Source: Methanobacteriota archaeon (GTDB lineage Archaea > Halobacteriota > Syntropharchaeia > JACQPP01). Taken from it: a DNA stretch of 31,528 bases. The stretch covers positions 1 to 31,528 of the forward strand of contig JACQPP010000040.1 in NCBI GenBank assembly GCA_016207465.1, in the 5' to 3' direction. Both the position numbers and the translations under genes were made by a program. Below the pieces are notes generated by a model. That model saw only the letters and a list, made by a program, of their open reading frames with translations. It had not been told where the DNA came from and searched no databases. Of this stretch, positions 14,927-22,411 are shown in pieces; positions within the stretch are counted from its first letter, which is position 1, and the number at the start of each line of letters is the position of its first letter.

Positions 14927-14972
14927 GACACAGTCGGTTCTCTCGCCCTTGCGCGTCTCCCCGGTGGCGTAT

Positions 14973-16112
14973 TCATCCCAGGGAAGCAGAGAGGACGGGG
15001 GCCGCGCGCCGGAGGAACTCCGAGAGGTTCTCCCGCGAGGCCGCGTAGGAGACCCGGATGTGGTGTTTCCCCCGGGGGCCGAAGTCGTCCCCCGGCGTGA
15101 CGGCAACCCCGGCTTTTTCGAGGAGGGCCTCGGCCACCCTGGCTCCCCCGCCGAGGCGGCGGACGTCGAGCCAGAGGTAGAAGGCCCCCACGGGGGGCTT
15201 CGGCCGCATCCCCATCCCCCAGAGGCCGGAGAGGAGGAGGTCGCGGCGGGCGCGGAACTCCTCCACCATGCGGGCCACCGTGTCCTGGGGGCCGCGGAGG
15301 GCCTCGACCCCCGCGTGTTGGGCAGGGGCGGTGGCGCAGGTGACGGTGTGCTGCTGGAGTTTCATCATCACCCCGAGGACCGGCGGGGGGGCGTGGGCGT
15401 ATCCGAGGCGCCAGCCGGTCATGGCGTAGGCCTTGGAGAATCCGTTGACGGTGATGGTGCGCTCCATCATCCCATCCATGGAGCCGATGGAGCGGTGGGT
15501 GCCTTCGTAGATGATTTTCTCGTAGATTTCGTCGGAGAGGACGTAGCAGTCATGCTCCACGGCGGCATCGCGGACCGCGCGGATGGTCTCCTCGGGGAGG
15601 ACTCCCCCGGAGGGGTTGGAGGGGGAGTTGAGGATGACCAGTTTGGTCCTGGGGCCGATTTTCTCCGGGATTTTCCCGGGGTCGCGGGCCCAGGTGGTGC
15701 GGGCCCCGGCCATGCGGATGCAGGCGTCGAGGGTCACCCAGGCGGGGTCGAGGAGGACGGCGCGGTCCCCCTTCTCCAAGATGGCTTGGCAGGCCTGGTA
15801 GATGGCCATCTTGGCCCCGGCAGTGACGAGGACCTGTTTGGATGTGGCGGGAATCCGGTTCTCCTTCTGGAGTTTCTCGGCGATGGCCTGCCGCAGTTCG
15901 GGGATGCCGCCGCTGGGGGTGTAGTGGGTCTTCCCTGCGCGGGCCGCCCGGTCGGCGGCATCGAGGATGTGAGGGGGGGTGGGGAAGTCGGGCTCGCCGA
16001 GGGTGAGGGAGAGGATGTCCCTCCCCTGGGCCTTGAGTTCGGCGGCGCGGTCGGCCATGCGGACGGTGGCGGACTCGCGGATGGGGTCGAGGCGGCGGGA
16101 GGGCTGGGCCAT
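14973..16112 (-). CDS. Class I/II PLP-dependent aminotransferase (aspartate aminotransferase-like)
   Basis: 379 residues, fold type I. Landmarks: LGEPDFPTP (39-47), YTPSGGIPELRQAIAEKL, NSPSNPSGG (162-170), DEIYE (194-198), PLP-binding Lys227 in NGFSKAYAMTGWRLGY, and the substrate-carboxylate arginine in HHIRVSYA near the end. The family covers aspartate, aromatic and branched-chain aminotransferases; the sequence suggests the I-gamma aspartate group but not the exact amino acid. ATG 16112 is chosen because a TATA-like box lies 28-29 bp upstream; an in-frame TTG at 16118 is unlikely. Confidence 0.92.
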   Translation of the reverse strand: MAQPSRRLDPIRESATVRMADRAAELKAQGRDILSLTLGEPDFPTPPHILDAADRAARAGKTHYTPSGGIPELRQAIAEKLQKENRIPATSKQVLVTAGAKMAIYQACQAILEKGDRAVLLDPAWVTLDACIRMAGARTTWARDPGKIPEKIGPRTKLVILNSPSNPSGGVLPEETIRAVRDAAVEHDCYVLSDEIYEKIIYEGTHRSIGSMDGMMERTITVNGFSKAYAMTGWRLGYAHAPPPVLGVMMKLQQHTVTCATAPAQHAGVEALRGPQDTVARMVEEFRARRDLLLSGLWGMGMRPKPPVGAFYLWLDVRRLGGGARVAEALLEKAGVAVTPGDDFGPRGKHHIRVSYAASRENLSEFLRRAAPVLSASLG

Positions 16113-16136
16113 GCCCAACCGGGGGGCGGGGGGTCC

Positions 16137-16144
16137 GAAAAAGG
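16137..16144 (-). promoter_or_regulatory. TATA-like box of the aminotransferase gene
   Basis: CCTTTTTC on the minus strand, centred about 28 bp from ATG 16112. The gap between this gene and ribH (16113-16182) contains nothing else clear. Confidence 0.5.
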
Positions 16145-16182
16145 TTTCCCTATTGCACCTCTCGATAATCCCGGGAGGGGCA

Positions 16183-16605
16183 CTACGCCGCCTCGCGGAG
16201 CCTCCGCACCATCTTGACGGCGCTCTCCACGGCCCGCTTGGCGTAGTCCACGCGCTCGTGGGCCTCGAGGCGGCTCATGCCGGGGCCGCTGATGCCGAGG
16301 GCCACGGGCTTCTCGTATTCGACGGAGATGTCGGCCATCTTGCGGGTGGCGTGCTGGGCCACCAGTTGGTCGTGGTCGGTGGAGCCCTCGATGACGGCGC
16401 CGAGGACCACCACCGCGTCGATGGTGCGGTCCTTGGCGAGGCGCTTGATGGCGAGGGGAACGTCGAAGACCCCGGGGACGTAGAGGGTCTTGTCCACGTG
16501 GGCCCCCAGGAACTGGGCGTGCTCCTTGCCGAGGAGCTCCATCTGGCTGGTGAGGTCGCGGTTGAACTCCGAGACGACGAAGCCGAGACGAACTTTGTCA
16601 CTCAT
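16183..16605 (-). CDS. ribH: 6,7-dimethyl-8-ribityllumazine synthase
   Basis: 140 residues, standard length. Substrate-binding segments SEFNRDLT, VPGVFDVPLAIKRLAK, LGAVIEGSTDHDQLVAQHATRKM (catalytic His in STDHD) and PVALGISGP are present. It condenses 5-amino-6-ribitylamino-uracil with dihydroxybutanone phosphate, the penultimate riboflavin step. Unlike most first genes here it has a strong Shine-Dalgarno GGAGGTG a few bases before ATG 16605, so its mRNA has a leader. The next upstream gene on this strand is ribC, with a palindromic repeat between them. Confidence 0.96.
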   Translation of the reverse strand: MSDKVRLGFVVSEFNRDLTSQMELLGKEHAQFLGAHVDKTLYVPGVFDVPLAIKRLAKDRTIDAVVVLGAVIEGSTDHDQLVAQHATRKMADISVEYEKPVALGISGPGMSRLEAHERVDYAKRAVESAVKMVRRLREAA

Positions 16606-16628
16606 ATTCACCTCCGGTCGGGTTGTTT

Positions 16629-16700
16629 ATCCGCAGATGACGCAGATTCCCGCAGATAACGAATTGTTTCAAATCTGTGTCATCTGCGTAATCTGCGGAT
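16629..16700. repeat. Imperfect inverted repeat built from CGCAGAT units
   Basis: About 72 bp between ribH and ribC. The left arm starts ATCCGCAGATGACGCAGATT (16629-16648). The right arm read in reverse starts ATCCGCAGATTACGCAGATG (from 16700). The repeating unit is roughly 9 bp (CGCAGATNA). It is more AT-rich than its surroundings and encodes nothing. From memory, similar CGCAGATTACGCAGATT-type sequences are scattered in unrelated bacterial and archaeal genomes. Confidence 0.85.
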
Positions 16701-16719
16701 TTTGTTCCCGTCATGCGTG

Positions 16720-17187
16720 TCACCACCGGGCGGGGCCGGCGTCGGCGAACCCCTGGCGCTGCCCGGTCCCGGCGAGGGCCTCCAGTTTCTGGGGGCGGAG
16801 GAGCAGGAGGACGGCGTTGCGGGCGTGCTCCCGGGTCCGCTGCTCCAGGAGCCAGGCCAGTTCCCGCTCGTCCTCGGCCTCGTCCTCGTGGACGAAGACC
16901 TCCAGGATGTGGGTGTTGGTCATCAGCTGGACCTGCTGGAGGGCCTGGGAGGCGATGCGGGCCGAGTCCTTGTCCACCGGCTTCGGCCCCACCATCCCGC
17001 AGGCGATGACCAGGGAGCAGTGGCCCTCCTCGATGAGTTTCTTCGAGGCCACGGGGAGGTCCTTCAGGCCGGGGACCGTGGCCCGCTCCGCGGAGACGGA
17101 GGCGTTCCTGCGGAGCTCGTCGAGGGCGAATCCTCCCATGTCGGCCCTGGCGAATGTAGTATCAACCACACCAATCTTGGTATGCAT
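16720..17187 (-). CDS. ribC: Riboflavin synthase, archaeal type
   Basis: 155 residues, beginning MHTKIGVVDTTFARADMG, the hallmark of the archaeal riboflavin synthase, which is related to lumazine synthase and not to the bacterial RibE. Segments VPGLKDLPVASKKLIEEGHCSLVIACGMVG and HILEVFVHEDEAEDERELAWL are conserved in the family. It dismutates two lumazines to riboflavin. Together with RibH it gives the last two steps. The promoter TTCTTAATAT (17211-17220) sits 28 bp from ATG 17187, suggesting a leaderless mRNA for this gene. Confidence 0.95.
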   Translation of the reverse strand: MHTKIGVVDTTFARADMGGFALDELRRNASVSAERATVPGLKDLPVASKKLIEEGHCSLVIACGMVGPKPVDKDSARIASQALQQVQLMTNTHILEVFVHEDEAEDERELAWLLEQRTREHARNAVLLLLRPQKLEALAGTGQRQGFADAGPARW

Positions 17188-17210
17188 CTCGGAATGGATT
17201 GGAGGGGGGG

Positions 17211-17220
17211 ATATTAAGAA
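17211..17220 (-). promoter_or_regulatory. TATA box of ribC
   Basis: TTCTTAATAT on the minus strand, centred 28 bp from ATG 17187, inside a short AT-rich island after a G-run. Confidence 0.65.
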
Positions 17221-17284
17221 TTGCGTAGCATCCCAAAAATGAGGAGAGTGGTGGCGCTACATCACCATTTTTCCAATCCCAATG

Positions 17285-17301
17285 CCATGCCTATGGCATG
17301 G
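17285..17301 (+). promoter_or_regulatory. Palindrome overlapping the deacetylase start codon
   Basis: Perfect 7-bp arms CCATGCC and GGCATGG around TAT; the start ATG 17298 lies in the right arm. Could be an operator or could occlude the start in RNA. A weak TATA-like CATTTTTCC is about 28 bp upstream of the ATG. Significance is uncertain. Confidence 0.4.
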
Positions 17302-18323
17302 ATACCGTCCTGGTGTTCCACCCTCGTTACCTGGATCACGACCCGGGGCGGAGCCACCCGGAGAGGAGGGAGCGCCTCCTGGCTACCCTGAAGGTCCTCC
17401 AGCCCCTCGGGCTCCCCACCCTGGAGCCGGGGCCCGCCCAGCGCCGCCAGGTCCTCCACTGCCACACCGAGCGCTACGTGGGCTACCTGGAGGACCTGAA
17501 CAAGACGGGGGGCATCATTGACTCCGACACCCACTTCAACCCGGGGACCCTGGACATCGCCCTCCTCAGCGCCGGGGGGGCCATCGCCCTGGGGGACGCG
17601 GTGATGGGCGGGCGCGCCGAGAACGGGTTCGCCCTCCTCCGCCCCCCGGGGCACCACTCGGGGCGCGACTTCGGCGGGGGCTTCTGCACCCTCAACAACG
17701 CCGCCGTCCTCATGGAGCACCTCCGGGGAAAATACGGCCTCAAGAGGTTCCTCGTCATTGACTGGGACGTGCACCACGGCAACGGGACCCAGGACATCTA
17801 CTACGAGGACCCCTCGGTGCTCTACACCTCCACCCACCAGTGGCCCCTCTACCCGGGGACGGGGCGCATGGAGGAGACCGGCTACGGCCCCGGCCTGGGC
17901 CACACCCTCAACTTCCCCCTGCCCCCCGACTCCACCGGGGGCGACATGCTCCACGTCCTCCAGAACGGCTTCCTCCCGGTGGCCGGGGAGTTCGACCCCC
18001 AGGCGGTCATCGTCTCCGCGGGATACGACGCCTACTTCCTCGACCCCCTCGCCAGCCTCCGCTTCTGCGTCGAGACCTACAGCGAGGCCACCCGGATGCT
18101 CCGCGACTTCGCCCGCCTCCACTGCCACGGCCGCCTCATGATGCTCCTCGAAGGGGGATACCACCTCGACGGCCTCAGCCGCGGAATCGAGGCCACCATC
18201 GAGGCCCTCCGGGGACACAACCGCGCCGTGGAGCCCCACAAGCCCCCGGAGCAGCACGTGGGGGTGCAGGGGCAGATGAAGGAGTTCAAGAGACAGGTAG
18301 GGCCCCACTGGGATGTGTTCTGA
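17298..18323 (+). CDS. Histone-deacetylase superfamily amidohydrolase (AcuC-like)
   Basis: 341 residues, a complete HDAC-type domain. RPPGHHSG (115-122) has the catalytic His pair (119/120), GFCTLNNAAV follows at 128-137, zinc ligands are Asp157 and His159 in DWDVHHGNGTQ, and Asp244 in SAGYDAYFLDPLA; EGGYHLDGL closes the site. These enzymes remove acetyl groups from lysines of proteins or from polyamines/acetylated small molecules. Archaeal members may act on chromatin proteins such as Alba, but nothing here identifies the substrate. Divergent from ribC. Confidence 0.93.
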   Translation: MDTVLVFHPRYLDHDPGRSHPERRERLLATLKVLQPLGLPTLEPGPAQRRQVLHCHTERYVGYLEDLNKTGGIIDSDTHFNPGTLDIALLSAGGAIALGDAVMGGRAENGFALLRPPGHHSGRDFGGGFCTLNNAAVLMEHLRGKYGLKRFLVIDWDVHHGNGTQDIYYEDPSVLYTSTHQWPLYPGTGRMEETGYGPGLGHTLNFPLPPDSTGGDMLHVLQNGFLPVAGEFDPQAVIVSAGYDAYFLDPLASLRFCVETYSEATRMLRDFARLHCHGRLMMLLEGGYHLDGLSRGIEATIEALRGHNRAVEPHKPPEQHVGVQGQMKEFKRQVGPHWDVF

Positions 18324-18492
18324 AGAGGAGCCCGTTGAAGAATTCACGCGGCCTACCGATGAGAGACGGTCCCGACGATGGATTAGATGACTTGGGGCCG
18401 GAAAGTTCTTGCGGTCAGAAAGGGGTGGAAACCGTGATGCGGAGGCCAGTTCAGTTGGGGGGGGCATTATTCACCGGCCTCAGAAGGTGAAG

Positions 18493-18729
18493 ATGAGGTC
18501 TATCATCCAGTTATCAGAACGGTACCCTAATGCCATCTACCTACTTGTGTTAGCGCTTATGATAGGGCCGGTTTTTATCGGCTCTTTTTTAATTCATCTA
18601 TATCTACTTACAATTTACCCTGACATGCACGGAGGACTTGCCCTTCAGATGTCGATATTACTTGCCGCTTTATTTACTTACGGTCCCATAGTAGCGTTTA
18701 TGTATTTCAGAATGAGGTCGAGAAAATGA
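18493..18729 (+). CDS. Small AT-rich membrane protein, two helices
   Basis: 78 residues with two hydrophobic helices (YPNAIYLLVLALMIGPVFIG and a second near LQMSILLAALFTYGPIVAFMYF) and a basic end RMRSRK. A possible ribosome site GAAGGTGAAG precedes ATG 18493. Base composition is unlike its neighbours: 18541-18600 has 23 G/C of 60 (38%). That suggests recent acquisition or a decaying mobile fragment. No family recognised. The upstream gap 18324-18492 contains no gene I can support. Confidence 0.6.
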   Translation: MRSIIQLSERYPNAIYLLVLALMIGPVFIGSFLIHLYLLTIYPDMHGGLALQMSILLAALFTYGPIVAFMYFRMRSRK

Positions 18730-18769
18730 ATCAGAGCCTCCGGTACCTGCTGCTCCTCCAAGCCCGTCT

Positions 18770-18910
18770 CTATGGTCGTTTCTCCTCTGCCTTTCGCTTC
18801 GGTCTGCGTATGTCCTTCGGCTGGACCACCGACGCGGGGGTGTGGTTCCCCCGCACTTCACCCTCGCCCATACTCCTGTGGATGGTGAGTTGGTCGCGGA
18901 TGCGGGCCAT
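18770..18910 (-). CDS. Possible short gene or remnant downstream of vapC
   Basis: A 46-residue frame from ATG 18910, rich in Arg/Lys at its end (DIRRPKRKAEEKRP). The same frame stays open upstream into the vapC tail (KSFRGQQPEIQ). It is the only protein-like frame in the 18730-18962 gap. No family recognised; it may be a remnant. Confidence 0.2.
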   Translation of the reverse strand: MARIRDQLTIHRSMGEGEVRGNHTPASVVQPKDIRRPKRKAEEKRP

Positions 18911-18962
18911 CTGGATTTCGGGTTGCTGGCCCCGGAAGGACTTTGCGGATGAAATCCCGGGG

Positions 18963-19361
18963 TCAGTAGGCCACCACTTGGATGCCCGGTATCCGCTCGA
19001 AGTCCTTCCTGTTCCGCGTCACGATGCGGTTCTCGCCGTGGGCTAGGGCGATGGCGGCGATGAACAGGTCCCTCTCTCCGATATCCGCGCCCCGCCTTCG
19101 CAAGAACGCCTTGAGGGGACCGTACTCGCGGGCCGAGGCCGCATTCATCTCCCACACCACAAAGCCCGAGAGCAGGTCGTCCACTCTCTGGAGTTCCTCC
19201 ATAGCACTGGCACGAAGCCACGCACCGGCGTACAGCTCACCCATGGTAACAACAGTCGTGGAGACCCCCTCTCCTGTCTCCGCGAATTCCCGTAGCTTCC
19301 TCCGGGCGTCGGCCCTGTTCCTGCCCACGTCAATGAGGAACGTCGTATCCAGGCAAACCAA
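18963..19361 (-). CDS. vapC: PIN-domain ribonuclease toxin (VapC-like), second copy
   Basis: 132 residues. PIN-domain acids are seen in VCLDTTFLID, MGELYAGA, GERDLFIAAIAL and TRNRKDFERIPGI. The last is the typical ending of VapC proteins, where the protein closes with IPGIQVVAY. It starts with TTG 19361; no better start precedes CLDTTFL. A 51-residue gene ends 6 bp upstream and is the presumed antitoxin. It is unrelated in detail to the first VapC at 1243-1611, whose N-terminus and ending differ. Confidence 0.88.
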   Translation of the reverse strand: MVCLDTTFLIDVGRNRADARRKLREFAETGEGVSTTVVTMGELYAGAWLRASAMEELQRVDDLLSGFVVWEMNAASAREYGPLKAFLRRRGADIGERDLFIAAIALAHGENRIVTRNRKDFERIPGIQVVAY

Positions 19362-19367
19362 GGCCCC

Positions 19368-19523
19368 TCACCGGGATTTCCTGGGCTTCTTCAGCCGGAA
19401 CTTCCTCCGGCTCTCGGCCACAATCTCGTCCACAATGTCAGCGTACTCCTCGTCCATGGGGTGCTTCTCGAACCACTCCAGCAGGAACGCCGGGTCCCCG
19501 CGCCGGACCAGTTTTTCTTCCAT
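19368..19523 (-). CDS. vapB: Short VapB-type antitoxin
   Basis: 51 residues from ATG 19523 to TGA 19368. The sequence is charged and helical (MEEKLVRRGDPAFLLEWFEK, then DEEYADIVDEIVAESRRKF) with a basic tail KKPRKSR. It lacks a visible AbrB or ribbon-helix-helix domain but has the size and toxin-binding-like helix of short VapB antitoxins. A TATA box lies 29 bp upstream of its ATG, and the PIN toxin follows at 6 bp, so the pair forms an operon. Confidence 0.72.
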   Translation of the reverse strand: MEEKLVRRGDPAFLLEWFEKHPMDEEYADIVDEIVAESRRKFRLKKPRKSR

Positions 19524-19547
19524 ACAAACAGGGGTCTCCCTGCGGCG

Positions 19548-19556
19548 CTATTAAGG
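19548..19556 (-). promoter_or_regulatory. TATA box of the second vapBC
   Basis: CCTTAATAG on the minus strand, centred 29 bp from ATG 19523; predicts a leaderless mRNA. Confidence 0.6.
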
Positions 19557-19620
19557 CTTTCGAGGGTGGCACTCGCGGCCTCTGGGAACGGGTCGGCCCC
19601 GGCCTTCAGGCCGGGGTGAT

Positions 19621-20412
19621 TCACGCCTTCCCCGCCTTCTGCCTCACGGAGCGGAGGAGTTCGGTGTAGGTCTTCTGGCTGATGACCCCGCGCTCGAACA
19701 TCTCCCGCACGTGGCGCTCCTCATCGCTCTCCCCTGGTTCCGCAGAAGCGGGGGGAGCGGGGGCCTTGGAGAAGAGCCCCTCGGCTCGGGCCCGGATGGC
19801 CTCGAGGCGCTCCTGCATGTCCATGGCCTCCGGGGTGGCCCGGGCGACCGGGGGGGCCGCGGGGGGCTCCCGGGTCCGGGCGGTGGAGCGGAGGGGCGAG
19901 GGGGCCGCGGGGGACGAGGCCCGACCGCCTTTCTGCTTCGCAGAAAGTGGGTCGTCCGCTTCGCGGGCGACTCCACGGAGGAGGACGTCTTCAGCGTCCC
20001 TCGGGTTCCGCAGAAGCCGGGGGATTTCCGGCGAAGCCGGAAGGGGAGGGTTCGGGTCGGGCCGAGAAGGCGCGGTGGGCGCGGGGGCCTGGGGCTGGCT
20101 CTTCTTCCTCCGCTTCTTGGTGCGCTTCACGAACTCGCGGGGTCCGGCGATGAAGCCGTCGAAGGTGCGGAGGGACTTGATGGCCTCGCTCTCCCGGTTG
20201 ATGGTGTAGAGCTTGGTGACTCCCACCCGGCGGCTCAGTTTGACCAGGCCGAGGGCCTCCCACTCGGGGAACACACGGTAGACCGAGTCCCGGGAGATTC
20301 CGGCGGCCTTGGCGAGGTCGGTCTTGGATATCTCCCCGTCCCAGGCCTCGAGGAGGGCATCCATGATGCGGGCCGCCGCGGAGTCCCGGAAAACCAGGCT
20401 GAAAGCGCGCAT
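19621..20412 (-). CDS. Winged-helix DNA-binding protein with repeat-derived linker
   Basis: 263 residues. Residues 1-80 form a winged helix-turn-helix (ISKTDLAKAAGISRDSVYRVFPEWEALGLVKL; wing RRVGVTKLYTINRES). A basic stretch KRTKKRRKK follows (97-104), then a long Pro/Ala-rich linker (about 105-225), then a short C-terminal helix pair (EERHVREMFERGVISQKTYTELLRSV) resembling a SHOCT-type oligomerisation module. Linker residues about 117-163 are encoded by palindromic and dispersed repeats (19922-20066). It probably regulates transcription, perhaps its own gene or the divergent helicase; no target is identified. ATG 20412 fits the TATA box at 20439-20447. A longer upstream in-frame extension is rejected because it crosses that promoter. 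Confidence 0.8.
   Translation of the reverse strand: MRAFSLVFRDSAAARIMDALLEAWDGEISKTDLAKAAGISRDSVYRVFPEWEALGLVKLSRRVGVTKLYTINRESEAIKSLRTFDGFIAGPREFVKRTKKRRKKSQPQAPAPTAPSRPDPNPPLPASPEIPRLLRNPRDAEDVLLRGVAREADDPLSAKQKGGRASSPAAPSPLRSTARTREPPAAPPVARATPEAMDMQERLEAIRARAEGLFSKAPAPPASAEPGESDEERHVREMFERGVISQKTYTELLRSVRQKAGKA
19922..20066. repeat. Cluster of palindromic and dispersed repeats inside a coding linker
   Basis: Several units lie in a row: a 33-bp palindrome at 19922-19954 (core TTTCTGC/GCAGAAA around TTC) that recurs at 29404-29436; a 21-bp palindrome at 19951-19971 (arms GTCGTCCGC and GCGGGCGAC around TTC, one mismatch); a perfect 17-bp palindrome at 20026-20042 (TTCCGGC, GAA, GCCGGAA); and at 20046-20066 the 21-bp repeat also found twice in radC. 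GGTTCCGCAGAAGC also occurs at 19737 and 20005. Confidence 0.88.
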
Positions 20413-20438
20413 GGCAAAACCAGATGTAAGATGTATCG

Positions 20439-20447
20439 CATATATAG
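20439..20447 (-). promoter_or_regulatory. TATA box of the winged-helix gene
   Basis: CTATATATG on the minus strand, about 30 bp from ATG 20412, in the intergenic region shared with the divergent helicase. Confidence 0.65.
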
Positions 20448-20557
20448 TTTTTCTCCGACGTTGGGGATTTCCAGCATCGGTGGCCCGGGGGGTTGCCGGG
20501 GTAGTTTCACCCCCCGCGTGCATAAAGGAGATAACCCGGCCTCCCCCCGGGTGGGTG

Positions 20558-22405
20558 ATGAGTGGAATCCAGCCCTCGGCGCAGGAGGCGGAGAGGCTGG
20601 ACCTCTTCCCCCATCCCTCGGTGCGGCCCGGGCAGAGGGAACTCCTCCGGGATGTGCGGGAGGCCCTCGGCAGGGGGGAGCACCTGGTGGCCTATGCCCC
20701 GACGGGGCTGGGGAAGACGGCGGCGGCCCTCGCCGGGGGAGTGGAGGTGGCCCTGGAGAGGGAGATGCTCCTCCTCTTCCTGACCTCGCGGCGCACCCAG
20801 CACCGCATCGCGCTGGAGACTCTCCGAAAAATGAGGGAGAAGGCGGAGTTCGTGGCGGTGGATGTGGTGGCGAAGCAGGCCATGTGTCCCCGGCCGGAGG
20901 CCGCCGCGCCGGGCTTCTACGAGTGGTGCTCCCTCCAGATGCGCAAGAGGAGGTGCCGCTACTACACCACCCAGGACCCGGGGGCGGAGGCCCGGCTGCG
21001 CGGGGGTGTGCTCTCGGCGGAGGAGGTGGTCGAGGTGGGGCGGGAGCGAACGGTGTGCCCCTACCGCCTCGCCATGGACGTCGGGTCGGAGGCCCGGGTG
21101 GTGGTGGGCGACTATAACCTGCTGTTCTCGGAGATGCTGGACGCCACCCTGCGGAGGCTGGGGCGGAGCCCGGAGGAGATGCTGGCGGTGGTGGATGAGG
21201 CCCACAACCTCCCCGACCGCATCCGGGAGAACTACAGCGGGAGCATGGGGCCGGGGCTGGTGCGGGAGGCCGCCATCGAGGCCGGGGGGGTCCTGCGAAG
21301 ACCCCTGGAGGAGTGGGCCCGGAGGCTGGAGAGGGAGAACCCCCGGGCCGAGCGGCGGGTGGAGCCCGGGGAGCTGACGGGCCCCCTGGAGGATGTCCTG
21401 GGGGGCTCCCTGCGCCCCCTGCCCCTGGAGGAGTTCATGGGACAACTGGTGGAGAGGGGGGAGGAGGTGCTGGAGCAGGTGTCGATTTCGCGGGTGATGC
21501 GGGTGGCCCAATTCATCCAGGGGTGGAGGGAGACCCCGAAGTGCGTCCATATCCTGTCCCCGGGGCCGGAGTGGTCCTACCGGCTCCTGGACGCCGCGGA
21601 GTTCTCCGGCCCTCTCTTCCGGCAGTTGGGGGGGAGCGTGCTGATGTCGGGGACCCTCCATCCCCCGGGGCTCTACGCGGACCTCCTGGGAATCCCGGAG
21701 GAGAGGCGGCGGCTCCGCGAATACACCTCCCCCTTTCCCCCGGAGAACCGATTGGTCCTCCACGTCCCGGGGGTGACCACCCGCTACACCGAGCGGGGGG
21801 ATGCCATGGACATGCGCATCGCCCATCGGCTGGAGCGCATCTGCCGCCTGGTGCCCGGCAACGTGGTGGTCTTCTTCCCCAGTTATGACCAGATGGAGCG
21901 GGCGGCCTCGCACATCGCCCGCGGGAGTCGCCCCCTGCTCATGGAGAGGAGCGGGATGGCAGACGGGGAGAAGGGGGACATCCTCCGGGGGCTGGAGGAG
22001 GCCCGGGAGCATGGGGGGGCCCTCTTCCTCGGGGTGATGGGGGGCTCCTTCTCCGAGGGGGTGGACTACGAGGACAACCTCCTCCGCGCGGTGGTGGTGG
22101 TGGGCATCCCCTTCGCCCCGCCGAGCGTGGAGACCGAGAGCCTCATCGCCCACCACGAGGCCCAGGGGGGACATGGGCAGGACCTGGGCTATACCCTCCC
22201 CGCCCTCCGCAGGGTCCTCCAGGCATCCGGCCGCCTCATCCGCTCGGAGACCGACCGGGGGGCCATCCTGCTGCTGGACGAGAGATACCCCCGATACCGC
22301 GCGTGGTTCCCCGGGGACTTCCGGTTTGCCACCGCGCGGGACGAGGAGCCCCTGCTGAGGGCGTTCTTCCAGGTGCCCGGGGGACGGCAGAGGGTGCTGG
22401 CCTGA
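20558..22405 (+). CDS. XPD/Rad3 family DNA helicase with Fe-S cluster
   Basis: 615 residues. Walker A APTGLGKT (47-54), DEAH (213-216) and motif VI QASGRLIRSETDRG mark a superfamily 2 5'-3' helicase of the XPD/DinG group. Cys110, Cys124, Cys133 and Cys167 have the spacing of the 4Fe-4S cluster that XPD uses to separate strands. SGTLHPPGLYADLLGIPEE and GSFSEGVDYEDNLLRAVVVVGIPFAPPS are typical helicase domain 2 motifs. Archaeal XPD is thought to act in DNA repair. ATG 20558 is chosen; CATAAAGG about 34 bp upstream and ATAACC about 25 bp upstream are both possible promoter elements. It is convergent, 6 bp from the next gene. Confidence 0.93.
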   Translation: MSGIQPSAQEAERLDLFPHPSVRPGQRELLRDVREALGRGEHLVAYAPTGLGKTAAALAGGVEVALEREMLLLFLTSRRTQHRIALETLRKMREKAEFVAVDVVAKQAMCPRPEAAAPGFYEWCSLQMRKRRCRYYTTQDPGAEARLRGGVLSAEEVVEVGRERTVCPYRLAMDVGSEARVVVGDYNLLFSEMLDATLRRLGRSPEEMLAVVDEAHNLPDRIRENYSGSMGPGLVREAAIEAGGVLRRPLEEWARRLERENPRAERRVEPGELTGPLEDVLGGSLRPLPLEEFMGQLVERGEEVLEQVSISRVMRVAQFIQGWRETPKCVHILSPGPEWSYRLLDAAEFSGPLFRQLGGSVLMSGTLHPPGLYADLLGIPEERRRLREYTSPFPPENRLVLHVPGVTTRYTERGDAMDMRIAHRLERICRLVPGNVVVFFPSYDQMERAASHIARGSRPLLMERSGMADGEKGDILRGLEEAREHGGALFLGVMGGSFSEGVDYEDNLLRAVVVVGIPFAPPSVETESLIAHHEAQGGHGQDLGYTLPALRRVLQASGRLIRSETDRGAILLLDERYPRYRAWFPGDFRFATARDEEPLLRAFFQVPGGRQRVLA

Positions 22406-22411
22406 CTGGAT

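Noticed and set aside
19922..20066. CRISPR-like array
   Set aside because: The repeated units differ in sequence, there are no equal-length spacers, no cas genes, and the region is an open coding linker.
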